Shown: positions 12,923-24,780, counted from the first letter of the stretch. The stretch is 64,000 bases of DNA from Archegozetes longisetosus (GCA_018873245.2 JAEMBT020000006.1:12160387-12224386), one strand, 5' to 3'. Translations and numbers: made by a program. Notes: generated by a model not told the origin, from the letters alone.

Positions 12923-14107
12923 TTTAAATACAAGGCTAAAAATACCTATTTATTCATGTTTACATTTTATCACTTTTAATAGTTGTTGAATAAGATTTCT
13001 TATAAAAATTTGCAAACATCATTAAAAATACAGGATTTTGTCCGACAACAAATAGGAACCAATCGATTGGATAATCGATTTGAATAATGAAAAGTAAAAC
13101 ACCATAAGAGCCACAAATAACAAATTGAATAATTTGTATTAGAGTTATGTATTTTTTCCACCATAAATAAGACTGAAGTCTGGGTCCAAAAGATGATAAG
13201 GCATAATAAGAGTACATCAGCACATGAATGAAAGAGTTGATGAAAATGAAGAGACGAATGATAGGTATAGTAACGTTATATTTACAAAATGTAAAATAGA
13301 CCCAACAAATAATCGGAACCACTGTGTGATGGTATAAATGTAACAGTGTTATGTTTGACTTCTTACGTAATACAAAAATACAGTATCTAATAGATCCAGA
13401 AATCTGGTCATTGTGAACCACCAAATCAAGCTAATCAAACTATTTTCCAAATAAATAAATTCATAATTTGAGTCATACTACTTGAAAATCATTCTAAAAT
13501 TATTTTTCATGAATTTTATCTAGTTATTATAATGAGGAACTTGTTTAGAATTAAATCAATGCAAACGTTTAGCCTTCGATGACATGAAGTTGGAAACAAA
13601 TTTTTTAGAGATTTATCTTATGATTTTTGTCTAACACTATTAACGTAATATTAAAGTAGTTAATACTGAGTTTATATTCAACTACGCTTTAAAAGATATG
13701 CTTTTGCAATACTTGATTATTAAGTCTGGAATCTATCCAACAATTTGTTTGGAAAATTGTCTAATTAATAGTTGTAGCATTTAATCGTTGAATTCTACGA
13801 TACTCTGCAATTCAGGGGCTAGGGGATTTCTCTTTCGTCAAGGCTACAGATATATTGTGAATAAAGTTATTTTTAAATAAAAAATTATAATGTAGTTACT
13901 GCAACATAAGCGTCTTTAATGCTTAAAAGTTCAATTTCGTAAGATTCGTAATTTCATCTAATTAAAAGAAGCCTACGGTCATACGAAAATTCTTGTTTCT
14001 TTGAAATCTAGCCTTTGCTATTAAAAGCTTTTCATTAAAAAATAAATATAAATGAATCTATTCAATCCGGTGCAACAATGCAAAGGTATTTACTGGAAAT
14101 CCTATAT

Positions 14108-15119
14108 CGTCAGTTGAGTACTATAAGGTTCTAAAGTGAAAAAACATAATTTCGAAAAAAATGACTTCAAAGTTTAGCAATTCATAGTACTTAAATGTGA
14201 TAGAGAAACTTAATGTCGATAATACAACTGATTAAAAGGCTTAGGGTCTACTTATAACTGGATCCAAATCAAACTTGAAAAATATTTTGTTGAACTAATA
14301 TATAATAGTTTTTTAATTAAGAACTTTACTGCACTGAAATTAAAGTAAAAAGTTAGTGCTATAAAGTTCTATTATAAAAAAAACTTTAAAATTATCAATA
14401 TTTGGATAATATTTTGATGAATTTATATTTTTTTATTTAAAAAAATAAAACAACATGTTTTTCATAAATTCAATGAATTCTAAATTATTATTATTTGCTG
14501 AAAAATTATTTGATATTCAAAAATGTTAACCAATGAAAAACCGATGAAAATTTTTGATTAGAACTCAAAATATAGTACAATTTCACAAAACTTTAATAAT
14601 CTTTAGCGCACTTAAATTATAAACTCAATTTATGTAATTTATAAATATAACTTCAAAATAGAACATTTTAATTCACTAAATTAATAAATCACATTATGAG
14701 TTGAAGCTCGAATCTAGTCTAAAAGCATACTCGAAACCAATAGAAATCATTTTCTATATATTGCAAATTATAAGTGATAATAATCATTAATAGGAATTAT
14801 AACGAACTAACTAAAGAATATTCTAAGAATACATTCGTAAATAAAATGCTCTATTATTTTATTTTTCAATCGTCATTTCAAAAATTTAAGACAGATTATT
14901 AGCTGAAACTAGTAAATAATCTATTTAGAACTTTATAGCACTAACTTTTTCATCTGAAAACAGATAGAACTTTATTGCATTGTAATTTTTTCGAAAAATA
15001 TAGCGAATATTCGAACCTATATTATATAAATGGATACAGAATTTTATAGAGATTTTGAAATCATCAATATTTCATTTTCGGGAAAAAATGCATTTAGAAC
15101 CTTATAGCACTGAGCCGAC
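14108..15119. mobile_element. 1.0-kb TIR element in elongase-A intron
   Basis: Absent from B and C, where CCTATAT or CCCATAT runs directly into GTTTATCAC. The left end is CGTCAGTTGAGTACTATAAG and the right end is its imperfect inverse (CTTATAGCACTGAGCCGAC). Several internal copies of an AGTGCTATAA-type module occur in both directions. It is a smaller relative of the 38158-39735 element. No transposase is seen. Confidence 0.75.
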
Positions 15120-15239
15120 AATATGTTTATCACAATTTTAATATATAACTAGAAATTGACATTATTTGCCGTGTAATCAATAGTAGTTGATATGAGCTCA
15201 ATGCAAGTAAACCATGTTAAGCTCAGATATAAAGCTTTC

Positions 15240-15580
15240 AAAAGCATCCGCTAAAATACTGTGAAGAGTAAGAGCACCCACTGTTTGTTAAATATAGCTA
15301 TATATCGGTATGATTTATGTTAAGTTAATTTTTATCATTTCTTAGATCTCCTCAACTTCGACCGATAAACCCATAAAGTACATACTTTTGTTTTGTCAAT
15401 ATTTCATAATAGGGTCTCAAAAAAGCAATTCCGTATTTATTCATGAAAAATATGCCACAAATACTTCTCTTTATAAATACTTTAGAGGAGTGTTTGCCGA
15501 CTCACAGCAAATTTATTGCGATAAATGAAAGAATAGAAAAGAATAAATTCAAATAACCTAAGATTGAAAACAAAGTGAGG
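15240..15580. other. Conserved segment inside elongase intron
   Basis: This part of the intron is nearly identical in all three blocks (about 37148-37490 in B and 56470-56830 in C), while intron sequence 5' of it differs by many small indels. A minus-strand frame is open in A and C over much of it, and a good acceptor (TTTTCAATCTTAG) lies at its edge, but joining it to exon 1 gives a stop within about 25 codons. It could be a regulatory segment, an unused exon or an old repeat; a 60-80 bp relative occurs at 24690-24780. Confidence 0.4.
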
Positions 15581-16099
15581 GATTCATTGTTTTACAATAA
15601 AGGAAGTAATGCATTACACAAATGCTTATAAAGAATGACAAATAAAATAATTTTCACTGAACTAAATCTCAAATACCTGAGTGTTTGTTGAGAGGTATCA
15701 TCTCTTGAGGGATATTTGAAATCTAAGAATATTCTTCCGTAATCGAGATGTAGTGACACTCGAAAGAATATGTAAGCGTTGGCCAAAACCATAAATGCAT
15801 TGAAAGTGAAAATTAGTTTTCTCAACTCAAATGGTTTTCTAGATTTCTTACATTTGGGCAAAAGTGATCTCGTGATTAGTAAATAAGCTGACATAATAAC
15901 TAATATTGTCCACAATCCACCCCTGATTATTGGCAAATGATTGCTTCGCGAATCTGCGATTTCTTCCCAATAATCGTTGAAATAATAAAAAATGATATTC
16001 GCCATTATTTCGATGTTTTCTGTTGTTTGAGAGAAATAACACTTCTTAAAAAAACCTTAGATTGACAGATTTTATTGTTACTTTAATTACAAATTATTT

Positions 16100-16150
16100 A
16101 AAATTAACCAATGCAATCGTTTGGCCTTCAATGACGAAGTTGGAGTTGGT
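16100..16150. repeat. Stray fragment of elongase intron
   Basis: About 48 bp (CAATGCAATCGTTTGGCC, CAATGACGAAGTTGGA) match the elongase intron at 13550-13590 with few changes. It lies just outside block A. With the piece at 24690-24780 it may mark an older, decayed copy of the intron. Confidence 0.45.
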
Positions 16151-16370
16151 AATTAAGTACTTACCAGGGATAATGTTAATTTTTGCCTTTAGATCGATTA
16201 TGCGGTTATTTGGTATTAAAATTGGTTACTAGAAGACGGACAGAATGACAGTTTTGCTTTTAAAATATTAGGGCAGCTGAAATGCAATTGCACATTTGTA
16301 TCTCCTTATTTTAAACAGATATAAAAATGACATTCTGGTATTATATAGTGTGATTGCTTTTAGACCATGA

Positions 16371-16824
16371 CATAACAAAACCTCAACCGCGGTTGTGATG
16401 CGGTTAACCTCCAGCATCCTCGGTTTAGGGAAGGTTGTGAGTATAAGAGCCAGCGGTTGCGGGCGGTTGAGGTTATTGTGCTGCATAAAAATAACCGCAT
16501 AAAAATATATACCGGCCACGAGTCTTTCAAGTGAGTGTAATTTCAGTTATGAAGAAATGACATTAACTGACAAAAGATCTTGTATTAGTACAGAAAAATT
16601 TATAAATTGCTATTTAAAAGATTAAATTTTGATCTTATTTTGTGTAATTTAGAAGTTATTCTCCACGATGACTGATTGTAATATTTTTAACACTTACACC
16701 AAATAATAAACCCATTCAAAACGATTATTTGCGGTTGATTTTGCGGTTAGCCAATTTTAGTTAGAAGTGGATGAGGAGCGGTTGCGGTTTTCATATCAGG
16801 CGGTTGCAGGAGGTTAAGGTTATG
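16371..16824. mobile_element. GCGGTT-rich MITE
   Basis: About 454 bp bounded by imperfect inverted repeats (CATAACAAAACCTCAACCGC on the left, inverse of CATAACCTTAACCTCC on the right). GCGGTT or its complement recurs many times in both subterminal regions, against an otherwise AT-rich background. No open frame of note. Subterminal hexamer clusters of this kind are typical transposase-binding regions of hAT-like elements; the assignment is inference. Confidence 0.6.
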
Positions 16825-16839
16825 ACAATTTTAAAAAAT

Positions 16840-18759
16840 GTCACGCTCTAATTGCTTTCAAGCTTTACGATACCTTTCAAACCCTTTTGTAGCCCTGATA
16901 TTCCAATGGCGGAATTTTAAAACTAATTTCATGAATAACTTCATCATAGGCTACTTTCAAAGAGAGTTTATTAAAAAATCTTATACCCTTATCCAGCCCC
17001 TTAATTCTAGCGGTGGTGTCGTAATCGCAGGGATTTTAATTAATCAGGACTCTAAGGGGGATTGATTTAACTACTCCCATTCAAGTCTGGTTAGGAAATC
17101 CTTTATATTTTTATGCTTATACCTCTTATAGCCTACTTTTTAGCAAATGATTACTACAGAAGTTTAACTTATGAACAATTTTGTGGGCTAAGCTTTACTA
17201 TAGGACCACCACTAAACTAATACAATATATGTGACGCCTGCTACTCCGTCTTCAGTTTCTTCTCGTAACCCTATCCTTACATATACTCACTTCCGCTCTT
17301 AATTATTATATACCACATTTGTTCTTATCTCGCATTTATTTTAATAAAAACAAAATATCTTATTAATAGCATACTCTAGTTAATACTAAATACAAAGCTT
17401 TTGAATTAACAACTCGACTGCCCATTATTCAATCGTTACATATATATACGTGAAAAGCCTAATTAACTTGGAAGATGAAAATCAAATTCATTTTTGACGG
17501 AAATTTGATCTTTGATCCTCTAGAAATTCTTCCACTGACCCTATCCCTACATATGAGTATGATTTAATTTGCTTTGTCAAACTGAACATAGCGACCGCCC
17601 ACTTGACCTACTTTGATATTATTTTATCTCAGGCCTCACATGAAATAATTTTTACATTATATTATACACTCAAATGATAGGAGGTTCATTATAATGGGTT
17701 CTACAAAGAATGTAAAAGTGTTTACAAAGAAATCCAGAAGTGATACCCATATATTCTTACAGGGAATGACCGCCAAGGGTTACGAGTACAATATCGGGTG
17801 ACTGCCTCTTATTTTCTAGTGAGGCATGAAATAATCGAAACTTTATTACAATATTAAAATTTACAACGTGATGTTTATTGTTCGAAATCTAAAAGCTGAA
17901 TGAATCTAACTTAGGTGATTGCTAAATATTTTGTTTTTATAGTTTGTTTATTTGATTTCATAGATAAGAGGCAAGAGAACAGGTATTAGAAATTTAAGAA
18001 AAACAGTAGGATTACTGCAGGTGAAGGTGAATAAAAGATTAAAGTAAACTCTTTATTGAAATTTAGGGCTATTTTTGAAGTCTATTACTGGAAACACTTC
18101 AATCTAATTGAATTTTAGGGAATTCTCCTCAATTCAAAATATATTTCTTAAATTATATAGTATGCGTGAAGTATACAGAATAGTAGAATGTCAGCAGAAG
18201 TGGAACCAATTTACAAAAATATAAGCAAATTGAAAATTATGTTTATGAAAAATATAAAAATTCTCGAAATATTAAAAAACTTCTGGTTAATTTATGATAA
18301 CACAATTTTATTTTTTAATCTTTTGAGATACAGGGTTTAACAAGATCTTTTGCAAAGGGGTTCAGCATAAGCTACATAAGATATAAACTTAAACTACACT
18401 AGAAGTCAAAATTAAGTTACGCATAAAAAACACATAAACTCTATCTTTGAATGCAAATATCTCAAAAACTCTTTTGTGTATTTCAATAATATTTGTATTA
18501 CAATAATCACAAATTATCCCTCTATCAAAACGTATGGAAGTTTTATTCGTCGTCGTGTTTTATTTAAACATAAAATTAATAATAAAGTTTAAGCACGTTT
18601 TTTCCATCTGTCAAATATAAGTTTCCTTTTCGCCAACAATACCTAATTAACATTTATTTATTTAATTAAAGGGAAGTTAATTACATATAATGATAAATAT
18701 CAATAAATAGTATAATTATTAATAGAATAATTCATTGACAACAGCAATAGAATTAAAAA
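16840..18759. other. Unassigned inter-block sequence
   Basis: No gene recognised. A short GC-richer piece at 17220-17830 contains inverted fragments (TCGTAACCCTATCC and GGGTTACGAG) that may be decayed element ends. The final 300 bp should contain the left end of the Tc1 element, but no inverted repeat matching the right side could be found. Confidence 0.4.
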
Positions 18760-19767
18760 ATGGTAAAAATTCGCGAATTTACTGAAACAGAAAGACCAAA
18801 AATGTTTGAAATGCGATTAAAAGGAAATACATTTGAATCAATTGCCGAAAAATTCGGGTTAAGTCGAACTGGTGTTAGCAAAATAACATAAAAGATAAAA
18901 ACATACGGAACTGCTCGTAATCTCAATAGATCTGGTCGAAAACGATGTACTGATAGGCGTACAGATTCATGAATTGAAAATAATGCAATGATTAATCGAA
19001 AATTAACGGCAAAAGAACTAAAATCTAATCTTGAATTAAATTTTAGCGAATCAACAATTAGGAGGAGACTAAGAGAGAGGGGATTATACGGAGGATTCGC
19101 GAGAAAGAGACCATTTATTAGACCTATTAATAAACACAAAGACTTGATTTTGCGATGAAGTTTATAAATATGCCGCCAGTTTTCTGGGAAAAGTCTTGTG
19201 GTCTGATGAGTCTAAATTCGAGTAAATTAACTCGAAAAGACGTCAAAGAGTCTGGAAAATACGTAAAGAGGGCATAAATGAGTCCATAGTTACGCCAACT
19301 GTCAAACACTCGCCGTCGATAATGGCTTGGGGGTGTGTTTCGTCGTCTGGAGTCGGAAATTTGGCCGAAGTAACCGCTAAAATGGACGCAAATCTTTATG
19401 TTTCGATATTAAATAAAAATTTAATACAAAGTGCGGCGAAATTAGGCATTCGAGACAACTTTATTTTTCAATTTGATAACGACCCAAAACATACTTCAAA
19501 AAAGCAATGGCTTGGCTCAACTCGAATAATGTCGAAAGGCTTATTTGGCCACCGCAGAGTCCAGACCTTAATATTATTGAACATTTGTGGGACGAGTTGG
19601 ACCGAAATATGCCAATAAAAAGTCGAAAATCGTGTGCAGAATTCAAAAAGGCATTATTCGAGTCTTGGGCCCAAATCGACACCGAATGTATCGATAAACT
19701 AATTAAAAGCGTTTCTAAACGTTTACAAGCAGTTATTGACGCAAATGGAGGCAATACTTCATATTAG
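18760..19767 (+). pseudogene. Tc1-like transposase, degenerate
   Basis: A cut-and-paste DDE transposase of about 335 residues when read across its breaks. From the start ATG it shows an N-terminal helix-turn-helix (MVKIREFTETERPKMFEMRL, KFGLSRTGVSKIT), a second DNA-binding helix ending in RERGLYGGFARKRP, then the catalytic triad: Asp in VLWSDESKFE, Asp in QFDNDPKHTS and Glu in SPDLNIIEHLWDEL, with DD34E spacing after allowing for a frameshift. Disruptions are a TAA after SKIT, a TGA after RTDS, a frameshift near 19140, a TAA after ESKFE and a one-base loss in the A-run near 19503. It is dead. The terminal repeats were not resolved. Confidence 0.9.
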
Positions 19768-20361
19768 CTATCAATTAAACATTAATTACCTTCAATTTAC
19801 TACTAAATATTCTAAAGGAAACTTGCTTTTGGTGGTATCACATTTAGATTTAACTAAATTGCAACTAAGCTGTGATTAAATTTTGCTCAATTTGTGTATC
19901 AATTAATAGTGTGATAAAGCACTGAACAAAATGTGGTATTGATTTTTTGAATTCATTAATTGTTTACAAGTTTTCTACTATAGCATTATACGTAACTTAA
20001 TTTTGATATCTAGTGTAAATTTTATAATATATGTTATAGAAAACAGAAATGAGAGATACAAGTTTAATACTCTGTATAATCACCGTTTGCGCGACGCAGA
20101 ACCTCAAGTTCTTCTGGATGAGATAAAAAGTGTTGAAAAATTCTGGGCTATTCTTTAGAAAAGCTCCACTGTTTTTTATGTTTAACGTTGACATAATTGA
20201 TGTCCATACCCTACATAACATATGTGTATGCCGTTGTTGTAGGAACGCATTACATGTTTGAAAATATCGTTGATTCTACGATTGGCGGCATTTTTAAATT
20301 TGTTAATTTCGCTGAATTTTTCTTATATCCTGATCATTAAAATATATTTAACTTTTATAAA
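19768..20361. other. Unassigned, 3' flank of Tc1 remnant
   Basis: No coding sequence recognised. A short minus-strand open frame at 19997-20221 has no family motif and is treated as chance. Confidence 0.35.
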
Positions 20362-21420
20362 TTGATGACCGAGGTAATTTCGAGTAAGGATAAGTGCATA
20401 AAATCATGCCAAGAGATGGAACTCTTACCAAAAGAAAAAATGTGTACCGAAGGATGCGAAAAACCGACGCAAGAGATATATTATGGGTACTGTGTGGGTG
20501 AATTCGCTGTGATACTTCAAAACACGGTAATACTTAATTTAGTTTGTCACTTCAAGCTATGTTTGGTTAGGTTAGGTTTGGCTAATCCCAACCCATAAGT
20601 AAAATATCATTAGACTCATCTTGCTAATGTGATTTAATTGATACCTTACTTGATCCTGTACGATAACTTTGGCCCGTTAATATATAGATATACATAAAAT
20701 ATTTAATTAACTGTATTCCCTCTATAAGACGTCTTAGTGCCACGTAATAACAAACTTAACCTGAGAGAGAAACGTTGGGTCGCGAAGCACCCCAACGTAT
20801 TCTCTGCTTAGCTTAAGTTTGTCATTTTCGTGGGTGGTGGTAGCAATTAGGATCGAACCAACAGTCACATATTCGAACAATATTACAAGTACAATTATTA
20901 CATCGAATAAGTTTCGAGCGGTAAAAATTAATGTCAAGTTAGTAATGTTTGTGTAAAACTAGTTCTAAAAATCTAAATTTTAAAGTAAAAAATTTCCCTG
21001 AAACTTAAGTTTGGCCAGATTTGGTTGGGTTTTCTCAGAATCATTTTTAATTTATAGATATGCGTCGGTCCATGGCTAATGGAACTTAGTTTGAAAAATG
21101 CTATATAGACACTCGAAAAGGCTTGGTTATTTGCTATATGTTTTCCGTTGGAGATACTAATTACAACAATATCAGAAGAGAGATCTTTTTCATTGATGAT
21201 AATTCCTCTGCAATTTTGTCAGATTCTATCGTTAACTATTGACTTAATTTTTGTCGTAACTTTTGCATTGATTGTCTTGATTATTGGTTTGAAGTTAATG
21301 GGCAAATTGATGGACCTGGACATGTCGTTGAAATTGATGAATTAAAATGGTTCGGAGTAAGAATCATAAAGGTCGAAAAGTTGATGAACTTTGTCAAACC
21401 ACTGATATAGTAAAAGAGGA
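20362..21420 (+). pseudogene. Merlin (ISXO2-like) transposase, two fragments
   Basis: The first fragment (20362-20520) encodes a Cys-containing N-terminal piece, SCQEMELLPKEKMCTEGCEK, of the type that opens ISXO2-like transposases. The second (about 21150-21400) encodes SSAILSDSIVNY, a decayed helical region, and GQIDGPGHVVEIDE, the signature around a catalytic Asp/Glu of the family, followed after a frameshift by NHKGRK. About 600 bp of unrelated sequence separates them, including an imperfect hairpin at 20745-20835 and GGTTAGGTTAGGTTTGG at 20571. Several stops and shifts show it is dead. The family call rests on the VEIDE region. Confidence 0.65.
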
Positions 21421-21831
21421 CTTAGTACCACATATTTAAATGCAATAACTCGTTCTTATATGATTTAATCTGTCATTAGTTTTGAGGTAAAATTAGTGGG
21501 AAAGTAGCCCGTATGCATGCAGGAAATCGATGAAAATTTGGATCAAATGTTGAACAAAATTTATTCTGGCCAAATAACATTGAAATAGTTTGTAGTTCTT
21601 CAGGCCTTTGTAAAAAATTTATTCCTGAGGTTATAAAACCATTAAAAGTTTTGTTTTATTGCTAGATTCTTGGTCAGTAAATAACAAAAGTAATATTTAT
21701 GATGATATTTTTCATAATTTCAAATCATTCCTGCTAACACTACACACTTTTTACAGATATTAGATAATTTAGTGGTTCGGCAATGGAAATACTTTATCAG
21801 AGGACAAGCAGTATTAAGCAATTGTGAGCGG

Positions 21832-22840
21832 TACTGATAAGCGATTCCGGACCTCTGAACGGTTAAAAACCTGGGACCTGAGGTCCTAAAGTCCGAGTCC
21901 AGGTCCGGGTCCTGAGTTAGAGGTCCGAGTCCGGGTCTTCTATAAAGACCTCAGGTCCTGGACTCGGACTTCCTTTAAAACTTAAAATTTAATAATAGAC
22001 AAAATATTTTCATTCAAAATTTTAACCTTTATTGAACCATTGACAGTAAGATAAACAAATATTAATATAATATTAATCATTTATTTTAAATTTGCAAAAA
22101 TGGGATCCGTGATTCGAGACATATGCAAGATCTAATGGAATTAACGCTCAATTAACTTCTCTTTTTGCTGATCAAATCTCCAGATTTTGAGAATGTTTGT
22201 TCTGAAGGACACTCGATGCTGGAATAAGTATCTCAAATGCGAACTTTGGGAGATAAGGGAATTCTAAAAAATTATTTTTCCATCAAAATATAGGATCATT
22301 ATTTTAGTCAGCAACAGGCAAACTTAAATACTTTTCATTTTCATCATATGTTTCAACGGGAGTCAACCGTTTGACCTACCAACCGTTTTGTTGGGTTAGT
22401 TTGGGTTAGGTTAGGTAAAATGATTGGTAGGTCAAATGGTCCGGATCCGAATCAAAACTTTCTATATCTATTCCACTCATTTTGGACACAATTAACTTTA
22501 ATTTTCTTATTATTAGATAGAAACAAAGTCTAAAACGATGGCAGATGATTTATTTTTAAGTTATTTGTTTAGGTAATGTAATAGTATTTATACCAAATGT
22601 TCTACGTTGCTATGCATGAAATGAATTTGTTTATATTGTGATCTCAATTACAAACTTGTTTTGTATCGGAGCTAGGTTCTTGAGGTCTGAGTCCGGGTCC
22701 GAGTCTTGAGATGCAAGTTCGGGTCCGAGTCAAGGTCTTCAGTTTTCTAAGAGGTCCGAGTCTGGGTCCTGGGTTAAAGGTCCAGGTCCCAGGTCCGAGT
22801 CTTTCAAAAAGACCTGAGGACTCGGACCTGCTCATCAGTA
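21832..22840. mobile_element. hAT-type non-autonomous element with 8-bp target duplication
   Basis: Termini are TACTGATAAGC and the inverse of TACTGATGAGC. The flanks are an 8-bp duplication with one mismatch (GTGAGCGG at 21824-21831, TTGAGCGG at 22841-22848), the hallmark of hAT insertion. Both subterminal regions (about 150 bp each) are packed with GGTCCGAGTCC-type repeats in both orientations. The AT-rich centre has no recognisable transposase. Open frames at 22644-22899 are produced by the repeats. Confidence 0.85.
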
Positions 22841-23123
22841 TTGAGCGGGTGGAGTTAATCGAATATTCGAATCTATGGCCTTTGAAATCACGCGTATAGC
22901 CCTAAAATATTTTAGTAAGATTTCCAGTGGTTTAGGAGAATTTAATTTTGATATTTGGTCAATAAATCAACAATAATCAGGGAATAATTTCAGCAAAGAA
23001 TTAAAGTGTTTGAAGATCTTGAAGGTAGTCAAAGTTGGATAAGAATCTTTTCAGTTTAAGTATATGAATGTATGGCAAAAATACGGTTAAGACCCCGCGA
23101 ATCAGATCTTATTGATTCCTTTT

Positions 23124-23469
23124 AGGGGGACTTGAATCGAAAATTGAAAATTGATAAGATCAACCAATCTCGATAAAAAACATAGAAGTTTCCGAAGAAA
23201 TCGGAGATAAGTATGTAAAATTTTGGGAAACTCCAAGGATGTTTAAAATTACTTTAGCAAGTCAACTTAATTGGGCCTGTGCAGTAAAATAACATTATAC
23301 AAACGCGTAATTAAGTTGATTTGTTGTTAAAGTAATTTTAAATATCCTTGAGTTTCTGCTAAATCCTTCAGTATTTATCCAAAATTTCTTCGGAAATTTC
23401 CATGTTTTTGGTTTGAATTTTTGGTTGATCTTATTAGAACTTGTAGATATTGACTTTCGAAAGAGTCCT
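23124..23469. repeat. Imperfect palindromic element
   Basis: The two halves are inverted copies (GATAAGATCAACCAA at about 23153 and its inverse near 23425; GAAGTTTCCGAAGAAAT and its inverse near 23390) around a centre near 23290. Likely a foldback MITE. Ends are uncertain. Confidence 0.55.
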
Positions 23470-23635
23470 TCAGGTGGCTCATAGGATTGCGAAACTTTTA
23501 TTATAAGTAGAAAAGTCAGAAAGTGGGCGTATCTGTTGGTTGGGCGTGTGCTTGATATTCAAATTTCATATAAGCGATCTACTCTTGTAATGATTAATAT
23601 ATATAATATTAATCATTATAATATATATATATATA

Positions 23636-24500
23636 CATCACTGGACAAAACTAACTTGGAAGTTTTTAACATACTATAACTTTTGAGTGAATATTCTAAA
23701 TTTAATAATGGTTTTAAAAGCATTTTAATTTAGAATTTTATAAATCTTATATAAGCAATTATTTTATTATAAATTTGCTTAATTTTGCTTCAAATTTCAT
23801 TAAAATGCGATAAACCATTCAAAAGTTATAGCTATTCATATAAATTTCCAAGTTAGTTTTGTCCATTTTTGTATTTATACTCGCATAAAATGCATACATA
23901 GCTAACATGTTCGGCATAATAATTTCTTATTCAAATGATGGTTGCATGAAGAGAAAACATTTTCTAATTTGGATAAAAGGCATAATTAACTGACTTGTAA
24001 GCACATATGACATGGCACTAGTTTGATGCAACGCTTTCTAATCATGTAAAAGAAGGACATGAGTTGATGTGCACCCTATAATAAGCTGACAAGTAGTGAT
24101 TGTTAGTCTAGGTTTTTCCATTTTGATTATTGATTTTGTTTTATTTACTGTACATCAAATGCATAGCATAATTAAAGTTCTGGTCGATGAAAAAAACTTC
24201 AATAGCATTCACTGCTTTATTAAGCTAAGCAGTAGTCAATCCATTTATAAGTATGTATAACATACAAAAATGGACAAAACTAACTTGGAAATTTATATGA
24301 ATAGCTATAACTTTTGAATGGTTTATCGCATTTTAATGAAATTTGAAGCAAAATTAAGCAAATTTATAATAAAATAATTGCTTATATAAGATTTATAAAA
24401 TTCTAAATTAAAATGCTTTTAAAACCATTATTAAATTTAGAATATTCACTCAAAAGTTATAGTATGTTAAAAACTTCCAAGTTAGTTTTGTCCAGTGGTG
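23636..24500. mobile_element. 865-bp foldback element with nested palindromes
   Basis: Two almost perfect inverted arms of about 238 bp (23636-23873 and 24263-24500) flank a 389-bp centre. Each arm is itself bounded by TGGACAAAACTAACTTGGAA and its inverse, so four copies of the same terminus are present. The outer ends read CACTGGACAAAACTAACTTGG and lie in TA repeats, which fits a Tc1-type target site. It may have arisen when two copies of a 240-bp MITE inserted in opposite orientation and then moved together. No coding sequence. Confidence 0.85.
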
Positions 24501-24689
24501 TATATATATATTGATATACGTATATCGTATATAATAATTATTTATTCAATGACTATTAGAAGAAAAATTTAAAGCAGTTTTAGTTTATTGGATATAAGTA
24601 TCAGAAATGAAGCTTGAATTTTATGTGTAAATTCAACTCTCAATACTGGTTAAGAGGCATATAAATTGAAAAAGATGGCCCTTTTCGAA

Positions 24690-24780
24690 CTCAATCCAAA
24701 ATATGCCACAATACATCTCTTAATGAATACTTTAGAGGAGTGTCTACTGACTAATAGGAGCTATTGTGGATACAGAAACT
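24690..24780. repeat. Fragment related to elongase intron
   Basis: About 60-80 bp resemble 15450-15530 (shared AATATGCCACAA, then ATACTTTAGAGGAGTGT and CTGACT). It lies outside the three blocks. The neighbouring GC-rich stretch 24820-25015 is of unknown origin. Confidence 0.45.

Larger units (their letters stand above)
12960..16005 (-). pseudogene. ELOVL-type fatty-acid elongase, copy A, frameshifted
   Basis: Exon 1 (16005-15677, 329 nt) is intact and encodes the N-terminus beginning MANIIFYYFNDYWEEIADSR with the KPFELRK segment. Exon 2 (13439-12960) keeps the HLYHH histidine box and the NSFIHVLMYSYY segment. One base is missing in the codons for DTVFF, ahead of the LRKK motif, so the frame breaks before the catalytic histidines. 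A 9-base insertion after CWV and two extra C-terminal residues are also present. The same one-base loss is found in B but not in C. The intron contains a 1-kb inserted element (14108-15119). Likely a pseudogene. Confidence 0.85.
2705..16034. repeat. Block A of a three-copy ELOVL-ACSL duplication
   Basis: Near-identical sequence runs with block B from about 2705 (matching 28458) and with block C from about 4030 (matching 47130). At the other end homology to C continues through the elongase start codon and stops at about 16034. A is longer than B and C because it carries five insertions that they lack (4258-4943, 6779-7386, 7574-8910, 12517-12922, 14108-15119). The 2705-5415 part is non-coding and is shared with B; the part from 4030 onward is also shared with C. 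Confidence 0.9.

Noticed and set aside
18753-19309. Minus-strand frames across the Tc1 remnant
   Set aside because: They are antisense to the plus-strand transposase, which has clear DDE motifs.
20840-20935. tRNA-like B box (GGTTCGATCC) on the minus strand
   Set aside because: No A box, acceptor stem or cloverleaf could be formed around it.
22644-22899. Overlapping frames on both strands rich in Gly/Pro/Arg
   Set aside because: They are generated by the GGTCCGAGTCC repeats of the hAT-type element.
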